Below are positions 55,391 through 64,000 of a DNA stretch of 64,000 nucleotides, in pieces. The stretch comes from Lethocerus indicus (lineage: Eukaryota > Arthropoda > Insecta > Hemiptera > Belostomatidae). The stretch lies in NCBI GenBank assembly GCA_019843655.1, contig JACDQD010000005.1, positions 32,808,954 through 32,872,953 on the forward strand, in the 5' to 3' direction. Made by a program: the position numbers and the translations under genes. The notes beneath the pieces are model-generated. The model saw nothing but the letters and a program-made list of their open reading frames with translations. It searched no databases and had not been told where the DNA came from. Each line of letters begins with the position of its first letter. The stretch's first letter is position 1.

Positions 55391-56164
55391 AAAATTCGTT
55401 TTCTACCTAAGCTGTGGGCTGTCAAATATGGGTTTTTTTTTATTAATAGGATTTTCGACTTTACATACATAGGATATACAACTGCACAATTCTCAGTCTG
55501 TTCGTTGAACTTAAAGTTAAAGATTGTGGCGAATAGTATATATTATTGACTGTGGGCGTAAATTCAGCTGCTTGAGTGTTGTGTGGGGGGGGGCGGCGGG
55601 GGGGCGGGGGGGCCGCCCTCCAGACAACACTGGAGAATACTGAAGCGTAAGCATTTTTGGTCTGTCCTGTAGCAGCCGTCCGCGTGTCGTGGACCCCAGC
55701 TGACTCCCCGCCATCCCTCTCCCGCCACCCCTCCACTCCACTCCATCCCCTGCCGTCCCATCCCTCCTCTCTAACCGCCGATGACGTAGCGTCTAGACTC
55801 TCCCCCTCTAGCTCGACCCCACGCAAAAAAACCATCATTATACCCCCCACCACCCCCTCCACCGCCACCCCCACCCCTCCCGGTCCCAGTCGCTCCCCAC
55901 CCTATCCCCGGTCTCCCTCCGGCCCTAGGAAAACAATTCCGGTTTAAAGGGAACAGCGCTAATGCCCCGTCGGAGACAGACGGGGGTGGGTGGGGGATGG
56001 GTGGGGGGGAGGATAAAAAATGAGGATATATTAACCGGTTTGTCTCTACATAAATGTGATGACCCCTACCACTTGGGTAAGGCTTGGGTAGACTTTCCTA
56101 CCGATTTCCTACCTATCCTAACACGGGCTGACCGTCGTATTTTTCGTACAACGTTCCGCCTGTT
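55391..56164. other. unannotated; GC-rich
   Basis: Poly-G and Pro/Ser-rich frames at 55461-55947 reflect base composition. No supported gene. Confidence 0.5.
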
Positions 56165-56625
56165 TTGTGGATAATAGACCTGTTTTGTGGTCTATTTTGA
56201 GGGCTTGGAATACTGTTAGGTCCGTGATGTTTCTCTGTCTCCTCTCTCGCTGAGATTTGCTCTTTTTGCTAGACCGAGGTTTCGGGGCCGCTCGCCGTCT
56301 TCAGTAGCGCTGTGTCAGTAGTCACTGTTAGCACTTTGGATGTTTTTTTTGGGGCATCCTCACCGCCCACTGTCACTTTCACATTTACCGTCATGACTCT
56401 AAATAAAAAGTTGTTTTTCCAGTAGTTTCGTAGGTCTTTTGCTAGACCGGTTTCGGCCGCTCTAGCAGTGAGAGGATGCCCCCCCCCAAAAAAAACATCC
56501 AAAGTGCCCCAACAGTGACAGTAACATACACAGCGCTACTGAAGATGGGGCGAGCGGCCCCGAAACCGGTCTAGCAAAAGACCAAACCTCAGCGAGAGGA
56601 GACAGAAACATCACGAACCTAAAGG
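56165..56625. mobile_element. family A MITE, complete, ~460 bp
   Basis: The left half is TGTTTTGTGGTCTATTTTGA, GTTTCTCTGTCTCC, CGCTCGCCGTCTTCAGTAGC, GGGGCATCCTCACCGCCC. The right half is GTGAGAGGATGCC, ACATCCAAAGTGCCCC, CGCTACTGAAGATGGGGCGA, GAGGAGACAGAAACATCACG. Near 56432 a second GGTCTTTTGCTAGACCGG lies in the centre. This is the clearest long copy, apart from that extra hairpin. Confidence 0.82.
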
Positions 56626-56794
56626 ACGAATTTTTCTTTCTACTTTTTTTCTACAAATCTGTCATTGTCCTGGTCGAGATCGGTTTAAGTACAGTGTCAT
56701 TAGGCCATAAAAAATTTATGCTACCAGATTTCGTAGCGTCCCGAAGACCCACGAGTACATCGTGAAAAACTATCCTCAAGGTCGCTGTGACCTT

Positions 56795-57925
56795 TAGGCA
56801 GGGTCAAACTAATTTATTTCCTCTCTAGGGGCACTTTTCCTAAAAACCGGTCTAGCGAAAAACTGGCGTTCCGAACAAATTTATTTTTATCAATTTCGTG
56901 GCTACTCGTTGATACTGATTTCTGGGCCTTGTAAGACGGAATGTAGACTGAAAAAGTGCTACTATCCTCAAGGACGCTGTGACCTTCAGGTGCTCGCAGT
57001 GTCGTGATAACCACCTGGTCTAGCTGGGCCACATGACGGGCGTTCAGAAACATTTTCATCAATTTCGTGGCTACTCGTTGATCGATTTCTGGGCCTTGTA
57101 AGACGGAATGTAGACTGAAAAAGTGCTACTATCCTCAAGGACGCTGTGACCTTCAGGTGCTTACAGTGTCGTGATAACCACCCCACCCCAACCAGAACTT
57201 TTCTTTAAAAACCGGTCTAGCGAAAAACTGGGCCACATGACGGGCGTTCAGAAAAAATTTATTTTCATCAATTTCGTGGCTACTCGTTGATACCGATTTC
57301 TGGGCCTTGTAAGACGGAATGTAGACTGAAAAAGTGCTACTATCCTCAAGGACGCTGTGACCTTCAGGTGCTTGCAGTGTCGTGATAACCACCCCCCACC
57401 CCACCAGAACTTTTCTTTAAAAACCGGTCTAGCGAAAAACTGGGCCACATGACGGGCGTTCAGAAAAAATTTATTTTATCAATTTCGTGGCTACTCCGGT
57501 GATACCCGATTTCTGGGCCTTGTAAGACGGAATGTAGACTGAAAAAGTGCTACTATCCTCAAGGACGCTGTGACCTTCAGGTGCTTGCAGTGTCGTGATA
57601 ACCACCCCACCCCCACCAGAACTTTTCTTTAAAAACCGGTCTAGCGAAAAACTGGGCCACATGACGGGCGTTCAGAAAAAATTTATTTTCATCAATTTCG
57701 TGGCTACTCGTTGATACTGATTTCTGGGCCTTGTAAGACGGAATGTAGACTGAAAAAGTGCTACTATCCTCAAGGACGCTGTGACCTTCAGGTGCTTGCA
57801 GTGTCGTGATAACCACCCCACCCCAACCCCACCAGAACTTTTCTTTAAAAACCGGTCTAGCGAAAAACTGGGCCAAATGACGGGCGTTCAGAAAAAATTT
57901 ATTTTCATCAATTTCGCGGCTGAAA
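56795..57925 (+). repeat. family J satellite, ~210-bp unit (~5 copies)
   Basis: ATTTCGTGGCTACTC recurs at 56893, 57062, 57271, 57482 and 57695, then ATTTCGCGGC at 57911, mostly 209-216 bp apart. Each unit contains TGGGCCTTGTAAGACGGAAT, GTGCTACTATCCTCAAGGAC, CAGTGTCGTGATAACCACC and AAAACCGGTCTAGCGAAAAA. The last motif is the family A hairpin. Frames repeat the same peptide because 210 is a multiple of 3. Confidence 0.95.
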
Positions 57926-58079
57926 AACTGCCACCGTCCTCGAGGACGCTTAAACGCCCCTCGTTCGGAGACCGCTCTGACGTCACCCCAACATACAAAT
58001 TATTCAGTGTACAATGTACAACAGTGGCTTCTGATTTTTTTGTCTGTATTCTCTGTATTACTTGGCGTACGGAAGGCGT

Positions 58080-58130
58080 AAAAATACGAATAGCATCGAA
58101 CGGTACAATACGCAATTACTTAGTTGCCGT
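58080..58130 (-). mobile_element. mariner MITE, family B, terminal fragment
   Basis: GTAAAAATACGAATAGC and ACGCAATTACTTAGTTGCCG match the right end of family B. No left end was seen. Confidence 0.5.
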
Positions 58131-58384
58131 ATGATATACCCCTTTCGCCGCACTGATACCGAGCCCGCGTTACACCAAATTTCGTCTTATTTACGCCGTT
58201 ACAAACAGATCGCTCTATTTGTACGGATTAAAATATATTAAATAAAGGATACTGTGGGTTTCCAAGGCGGTTTTTTTATAGTCCTCTTGTACCGATATTT
58301 ACCGAACATTGCGCCCGTTTAAAGATCCATTTTTTCTTTTCAATTTTTCGTGAAATATCAATTGCTATATAATTGCGTAATCGT

Positions 58385-58456
58385 GGTCCCATGGTGTAAC
58401 GGTCAGCACTCTGGACTTTGAATCCAGCGATCCGAGTTCAAATCTCGGTGGGACCT
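58385..58456 (+). tRNA. tRNA-Gln (anticodon TTG)
   Basis: The 72-nt sequence folds as a cloverleaf: acceptor GGTCCCA/TGGGACC with discriminator T, anticodon stem CTGGA/TCCAG, T arm CCGAG-TTCAAAT-CTCGG. The anticodon TTG is at 58418-58420 and reads CAA. A box TGGTGTAACGG and B box GTTCAAATC are internal pol III promoter elements. There is no intron. It matches the usual metazoan tRNA-Gln nearly throughout. Confidence 0.97.
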
Positions 58457-58488
58457 TCTTTCGACTTTCTTTCTATTCTATTCGTGTC

Positions 58489-58492
58489 TTTT
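58489..58492 (+). terminator. pol III TTTT terminator
   Basis: The first run of four T after tRNA-Gln(TTG), 33 nt past the end of the gene. Confidence 0.55.
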
Positions 58493-58557
58493 CATCGTTC
58501 GAGCGATTATTGGGGCGAAAGAACCCGGCCGGAAGGGTGGACAATGTCCGTAACTAA

Positions 58558-58857
58558 TGTCCGGTTAGTCCATCAACAAGTGATTGCAGCACTAGTAATT
58601 ATCCTGTAAGAACTGGAAGACCAAGAAATGTACCACAAGAAGGAGAGCTCCTCCTCCTCCTCCTCCTCGAAGAACCACAACGCAAAGTGTTGCTACACTC
58701 AAGTGTTATCCTATTTCAACAACGTGTTACTGCCGCGCAGTCAGTGACTGTACAAATTTACATATTCGGAAAAAATTCGGACGGTAGAGACGATAATATT
58801 AAGGAAAAACTAACTACTGAGTGCGTAGAGGTTTCGGCCGCTCGCCGTCTTCAGTAG
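58558..58857 (+). CDS. unrecognised 99-codon frame without ATG
   Basis: The frame opens after a TAA and reads SNYPVRTGRPRNVPQEGELL, an L7 run from a (CTC)n repeat, then EEPQRKVLLHSSVILFQQRV and TAAQSVTVQIYIFG. The GRPR motif before a helix is seen in some Tc1/mariner transposases between the two helix-turn-helix parts, but nothing else matches. It ends in a family A fragment. Most likely a decayed transposon piece or chance. Confidence 0.2.
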   Translation, partial: CPVSPSTSDCSTSNYPVRTGRPRNVPQEGELLLLLLLEEPQRKVLLHSSVILFQQRVTAAQSVTVQIYIFGKNSDGRDDNIKEKLTTECVEVSAARRLQ

Positions 58858-58885
58858 TCGCTGTAGGCAATCCTCACTGCCCGCT
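58828..58885 (+). mobile_element. family A left-half fragment
   Basis: GAGGTTTCGGCCGCTCGCCG, TCTTCAGTAGTCGCTG and AATCCTCACTGCCCGC are present without a right half. Confidence 0.6.
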
Positions 58886-60046
58886 CTCCTCTTATTTACG
58901 TACGGAATTCCGTACCGGTCGGGGAATTTTACTGGCGAAAGTAAAAAAAAAAAAAGACTGGGAGTTCTGGGAGTTTACGGTCGGATTTGAAAATTGCAAA
59001 ATTAACAATAAATACACGGCCGTACGGTAGAAATTTATTTGAGGGAAAATAGATAATTCGAGGTCATCAAGTGCCGTTTGTACGCGATGTCATAAAAGTA
59101 CAACAAATTCATCGACGAATACAACAAAAAAAAAAAAACCCCACTAATTTTACCCCGAAAACGTGCGGCTTAAGCTCTCCGGGTTTTTATTGTATATTTT
59201 CACGATTATCACAACAATATTGTTGAAAATTCACGATCAATGCACTATAATATCCAAGTATGTATATATTTGTAGTAATCCAATAGGCCGGTATACATAC
59301 AGGAATCACAATTTGTATATCGTTTTATCGTATCTATCATTGTATCTTGTATCTTCCCGAACGTCGCTTAGAAACGCCGGGAAATGAAATGACGTGCCGT
59401 GAAAAATCGACCGACCGTTTTCTCCGCTTTTCCGCCGGCGATCTTTAAATTGAAAATCGAATAATATAATAACGAGAAAGAAAATTAAAAAAAAAATGTT
59501 TGCGCCAGTGAATTGTCGGGTTTTTATTGTCAATTTTTTCCGATATCGTTACTCCTAATAATGTAAAAAAAAAAAAAAATGAAAAAATTATCTTTCGTGC
59601 ACCTTTTGGTCTCTCACCCGATTGAAAATAACTATCGGACTTTATCGTTTTATCGCATAATTTATTGGCTACGGCAAAATATGACTTTCATGATATTTTT
59701 TCTCTTTCTCTTTTATTGTTACAACTGTAAAATGATACTGCGGAGCAACATTGATATGAGCACTGACAACGATTATTTTTTTTTAATTTTATTTAAATAT
59801 TTAGGTCGCGTCCTTTCCCCCCTTTTTAAGGCGTCTGTACGGACGGGACTTTCGGGATGTCGGGGATTGGGCCGATTGTTGACACTAAACGGCACTTTTA
59901 AGATCTGTTTTCGGGGTCAATTTGTGGCCGTCGTACTTAATATTTTCGTCTGTAACGTTCGTATTCCGTGTACACCTGTCCGTATGTAATTTAGTTCTAT
60001 TGATTAGTTAATCCTTGTTTTTCTCAGTTTTTTTTTCAGGAAAAAT
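58886..60046. other. unannotated AT-rich region
   Basis: A 136-codon frame at 59579-59989 is hydrophobic and AT-driven, with no recognisable domain. No gene is supported. Confidence 0.5.
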
Positions 60047-60047
60047 G

Positions 60048-60051
60048 AAAA
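60048..60051 (-). terminator. pol III TTTT terminator (minus strand)
   Basis: The first run of four T on the minus strand after tRNA-Gln(CTG), 9 nt past its end. Confidence 0.6.
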
Positions 60052-60060
60052 GTTGAAAGA

Positions 60061-60132
60061 AGGTCCCACCGAGATTTGAACTCGGATCGCTGGATTCAGA
60101 GTCCAGAGTGCTGACCGTTACACCATGGGACC
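60061..60132 (-). tRNA. tRNA-Gln (anticodon CTG)
   Basis: The reverse complement is 72 nt and identical to the tRNA at 58385 except for the anticodon, CTG at 60097-60099, which reads CAG. The same acceptor, D, anticodon-stem and T-arm sequences are present. The 3' flank (GGGACCTTCTTTC) is also shared. The gene points toward 58385. Confidence 0.97.
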
Positions 60133-60449
60133 GCAGGATTTGCATATTGGCGGGGGCACGTCCGGTCGGCACGTGCCCCAACCCCTGGATACGTGCCTTC
60201 CAGGGCCGAATACCAGAGCGAAATTATCCATACTCGTATACGGCCGTACTGTATATTCGTTAAATTCCGAAAATAACCGAAATTGTAATTCTAAAGCCGC
60301 CCCGGAGGGGGGAGGCGTCGATACAGGCGCGCATTGCGGGTCAGCATAACCCCGAAGCCAGTTTACGGACAACCGTAACGTTTTCCTCCCGAAAACGGTT
60401 ACATTTCTATTGCAGTAATGGTATTTAAGCAGTAGTAATAAGTAATATA
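60133..60449. other. unannotated
   Basis: No gene recognised; the minus-strand frame that runs through here continues into the tRNA and the MITE and is not credible. Confidence 0.5.
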
Positions 60450-60672
60450 GGGCCGTCAACTGAGTAATTGCGGAATTCACCGCAGAACAAGTGGCGTTGT
60501 ACGTATCTTTAAGCACGTCATCTTTGTACGGTTCTTCGTCCGTTATTATTCGGTCCTTTCTGTAAAACATTCTGTATTTTTTTTTTTGGGGAATTTTATC
60601 CGCGCAAAGATGACGTCCAACGCCACTTGTTGTGCGGTGAATTCCGCCGCAATCACTATTAAGTTACCGACC
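60450..60672 (+). mobile_element. mariner MITE, family B long subtype, near full length
   Basis: The left end is GGCCGTCAACTGAGTAATTG and the right end CACTATTAAGTTACCGACC. The inner pair ACAAGTGGCGTTGTACGT and CAACGCCACTTGTTGTGC is inverted. About 220 bp, non-coding. Confidence 0.75.
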
Positions 60673-61184
60673 GATATTTTTTCTTTATTACTACTGTTAA
60701 TACCATTACTACAATTTCAACTCCTCGATTCAAGTTTTCTTCAAATCCTCTTCAGCGGCTGAGGAACTCCTCGAGGTCGATATCCACTATTTTCAGACGG
60801 GTTACTAGGCGATCCGGCCGTGGTACGCGAATTTGGCGAATGGACGACGGTTACAGAAGAAATCAAGCGGAATATCAAGCGGATTGATTGATTGAGGAAA
60901 AAACAGACTGGGCTCAAGAGTAGGTCCGCGTAATATCTTCGGTCCAGGACGGAAGAATGGAATAATGGCGGTGGGAGGAGGAGGAGGAGGAGGGGGGAGG
61001 GGGATGCGGGGGTTCCCGAGGGAACAAGAACAAGAAGTTGGGGGCGGGGGGTTGGGGGGCCGGGCACTCATTTGTCATTGCCATCGGTAATTGTTTGTTC
61101 AATTCCGAACCGTTCCTTCATGTTTATGTAAAGCGAAATGCCCCGGTAAAAACATTATGATTAATGGGACAAATATACAATCGG
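60673..61184. other. unannotated; (GGA)n near 60975
   Basis: A short GGA repeat and G-rich runs. No gene supported. Confidence 0.5.
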
Positions 61185-61310
<126 letters not shown>

Positions 61311-61440
61311 TCTATTTCACCCTCTCTATTTCACCCTCCCGCTCCGAAGATGAATCAACGTCCCGAAGAGGGTATCGAATTCATTGAAACCCCCCCGGTT
61401 TCGACAAAATCCCCCACAGATTTCGATCGTCGAAATATCG

Positions 61441-61605
61441 GATCGGCTGACTAAATAATTTTTCGTATTTTTACAATCTCTTTCGGTAGGCACAACGCGA
61501 ATAGTCGGCACGTAATAGTCATTTCAGAATACTCCACTGTATACAGGTTTGAAGATGTAAAAACGTGCGTAAAAATGCAAATAACAACTCAGTTGCCGGC
61601 CCAAT
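61441..61605 (+). mobile_element. mariner MITE, family B, ~165 bp, diverged
   Basis: The left end GATCGGCTGACTAAATAATT is diverged; the right end is ACAACTCAGTTGCCGGCCC. The central site reads TTTCAGAATACTCCACTGTA without TA expansion. Confidence 0.65.
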
Positions 61606-63547
61606 ATCTACGAAACCGGTCTATCGAAAGACACAATTTAACTGTGCCAACAAACTGTCGATTGGCCACTGCGGCAGGCATGAGGAATATCAAGTACAAG
61701 ATTTGTGTATATTCTCTACAATATACTGTCTAGATTAAAGGGAAAAATAATGTCGCTACGACTCAGTTGCAACGACCAGATAATTTCGTATAAATTCAGG
61801 CTTCAACTATTTTTAAGAATAAGTAAGAGTAATAATAAGAGCTTTAAGTTAGGGTCCACTTCTTGAAGTTTAAACTTGTTGTGGGGGGGCTTCGAACCTT
61901 TGACCCTCCGCCCCCCCACCCACCCACCCCAAAAGCTAAAGGGTGCTCCCTTAGCGTTAGCTTTAGCACCAGTTCACAGCCACTTTTCTCAACCCACCCC
62001 GACCCCCAACCGGAGAGGATAAAACTTTATCCCCCCATTTTATGGTCCGGGCGGCTAAAATTGCCCTACGAAGACAGCCAGCCTAATGGAGGGCCTTATA
62101 AAATCTCTCACCGGGGGAAAAAAACCCTCTTAGGGCATTTTTATGTTTATCATCATTATTATTATTATTGTTGGGCTCTGATCGGAAACCGGGGGAGGAA
62201 AACAGTGTCCCCGGGGGTAGATTGGCGGGGAGAAATGAATTGAATTGTCACTAACTTCCGCTAATACTTGTGCTCGATAGTGTCGGAAGGGTTTTTCTCC
62301 TGTGTTGTGGAAACCTCTAGATTTTCGCCAAACCCCGACATATTGAGGGGAAAAATCGCGTCGTTCGACCGAATTTTCGGCAATTTAAAACTCGACGATT
62401 TTTTAATCGCCGTCGCCAAAGTACTCTCTGTACGACTTTGGTTCTGGCTTCCTCCAGAGACGGAAGGGAAGATGAAATTTCTTCGGTAGATTGTAGAGGG
62501 GGGGGGAGGGGAGGGGTTGATGCCGGCTGAAAATCTTGATAACTTAGAAATCAAGTTAGCCTGAAATCAAGTTAGCGCCGGCGGCGCGGCAGCGCTTCCG
62601 GCCGTAGGGCCTCGGAAGAGGGGCCGTAACGAAGATGGATGCGAGCGAAGGGAGCTCGTAAAAAGCCCTAAGGGCAAAATCGTGGCGGGGGTAGGCGCCC
62701 GCCCCCCACCCACCACCCCCCGGACCCCCGATTATATAATTAAAGTGAAATTGGTCGGCCCCGACCCCGTTAATCAGCTAGATCGGAAGTTCACGAAAAT
62801 TACACAAGAAAAACGGTCCTGTCTATAGTTAGACCGGTTTCAGCAACAGACACGTGGCCTCCGATTATCCAGGGACAGTTTTATTTTTTAAATAAAAACT
62901 GTCCTTTCCGTTCTCTCTTGAAAATGTTGGTCTTTCATCGGTTATATTTCCCTTTTAATTCCGCAATAAATAATTTTTTAATCGAGTTTTAATCGATAAT
63001 CAGGGGGTTGAGAGTTTCGAAAAGTGGACAGAACAAAAAAAAAAAAGGGAGTGAAGGACAAAAACCCTTCATCGGTTCATCCCACAGTATTGCGCAATAC
63101 GAGAGGAAATTTTCAGACAATTCTACCTTTCCCCAGTGGCTACAGACCGAAACCGGTCTAGAGTAGGCCGAGGGTGAACACGGTTTAAATAAAATGCCGG
63201 CCGGGGGTTGCAGGAGGGAGGAGGGCCGCCGACGCCGGACACCGAAAACCGCGGACGATCGTAAATTTCTTTAAAAAAAAAGTATCAAATAAAAGGGTAA
63301 ATAAAAAAAAGAAGAGAGGAGAGAAAAATGTCCCGACGACGAAACACAGGGCAGAGAGGAAAACCGGGGGGGGGGGGGAGGTTAAAACAAAAGGTATAAA
63401 AAAAAGGGCGACCGCATTTAAATTTAAATAGGACGAGACCAGAACGGGGGTAGGAAAGGGCCAATTTATGGCCCTCCCACCCTCAGAAACAAATCCAATG
63501 AAGACCCCCCAGTTTGTAACCCCACTAAATATCCCCAGCGGCGTATT

Positions 63548-63553
<6 letters not shown>
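61606..63553. other. unannotated
   Basis: Small family A-like motifs occur (ACCGGTCTATCGAAAGAC at ~61616, TTAGACCGGTTTC at ~62830, AAACCGGTCTAG at ~63150). A GC-rich inverted-looking patch lies near 62575-62640. Frames at 61863-62243 and 62261-62554 were not recognised. Confidence 0.5.

Positions 63554-63554
<1 letters not shown>

Positions 63555-63620
<66 letters not shown>
63555..63620. repeat. (TA)n microsatellite
   Basis: About 33 TA units. The remaining 63621-64000 holds poly-G near 63884 and the start of a GAGAGG repeat at the window edge. Confidence 0.95.
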
Positions 63621-63623
<3 letters not shown>

Positions 63624-64000
63624 GCGACAAGGACACCACCGCCGGGATATAATAGTGCGACAAACGACAAAATGATGATAGACCATTTTGATACCAGACT
63701 ATTGTAGATTTGGCAGAAAAATATCGAAGCCGGCCCCCATTTCTCGGAGAAACTCTATATTCCCTCAGGGCCCTTATGGGAGGTACCACATCTCCAGAAA
63801 AGGGCGGGGGACACATTCGACAAGTGCAAAAGGTGCAGAATTCTGTTTAAGAATGCGCGTATAAGGACATCGTCTAAAAAGAGCGGGGGGGGGGGGGTTG
63901 GAAACGAAGCATCGTCACCCCAGGGGAATGTTTCATTCTGTTTTTTTCACCCTCAGAATATTGAAATAGAGCCATGCACCGAGAGGAGAGGGAGAGGGAG

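Noticed and set aside
56814..57876. Tandem ~70-residue repeat protein on the minus strand of family J
   Set aside because: The unit is about 210 bp, a multiple of three, so a frame can persist by chance. It is broken by length changes and has no start or splice context.
59579..59989. 136-codon plus-strand frame
   Set aside because: It is hydrophobic and AT-driven, starts in a poly-A run and matches no domain known to me.
60118..60570. 150-codon minus-strand frame
   Set aside because: It reads through the tRNA-Gln edge and a mariner MITE, so it is a chance frame.

Overview
The window looks like nuclear DNA of a metazoan, most likely an invertebrate, and is almost entirely non-coding. The evidence is two intron-less metazoan-type tRNA-Gln genes, mariner termini beginning GGTTGGCAACTAA, a TTAA-bounded piggyBac-like element, long (GA)n and (TA)n microsatellites, satellites in tandem, and spliced-looking exon fragments. 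CpG is frequent. The lineage cannot be fixed from this sequence, and no protein-coding gene here was recognised by name.

Layout. 0-4.6 kb: mostly unannotated, with mariner-derived MITEs and microsatellites. 4.6-7.4 kb: a ~160-bp satellite split by ~970 bp of unrelated DNA. 7.6-8.4 kb: candidate minus-strand exons. 8.4-20.6 kb: low-complexity DNA, several copies of a palindromic MITE (here 'family A') and a ~183-bp tandem array ('family D'). 20.6-32.6 kb: the most striking block. A ~53-bp minisatellite ('family G') fills 22.5-25.45 kb in one orientation and 27.84-30.56 kb in the other, flanking ~23 copies of a 104-bp satellite ('family H') at 25.46-27.84 kb. Candidate exons at 23.25-23.88 kb with compatible phases and a 46-bp intron sit between G arrays, so the arrays may be intronic. 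32.6-46 kb: more MITEs, an inverted family D array, TA-expanded mariner MITEs and two candidate exons (41.97 and 43.97 kb). 46.5-51.3 kb: more G arrays, candidate exons at 47.4 and 49.9 kb, and a second G+H junction sitting inside a split family A element. 51-57 kb: G-rich and CT-rich tracts, MITEs and a ~210-bp satellite. 58-60 kb: a convergent pair of tRNA-Gln genes (anticodons TTG and CTG). 60-64 kb: MITEs and microsatellites.

Repeat families used below. A: palindromic MITE with TGTTTTGTGGTCTGCGAGG termini and an inner hairpin CCGGTCT-6 nt-AGACCGG. B: mariner MITE with GGTTGGCAACTAA termini. C: MITE with GGGGTGTCCCAAAATTAACG termini. D: ~183-bp tandem unit containing GTGGTCCAAAAAAATGTATC. 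F: MITE with GTACCCGAAAGTAATCGAC termini. G: 53-bp minisatellite. H: 104-bp satellite. I: 160-bp satellite. J: 210-bp satellite. K and L: unclassified dispersed repeats.

Coding content is sparse and uncertain. The best exon candidates (7.65-8.01 minus, 23.25-23.88 plus, 41.97-42.13 plus, 43.97-44.17 plus, 47.43-47.59 plus, 49.91-50.15 minus) rest on open frame, splice-site consensus, phase agreement and, for two, an AATAAA 120-140 bp past the stop. They probably belong to several genes with repeat-filled introns. Transcript evidence would decide.
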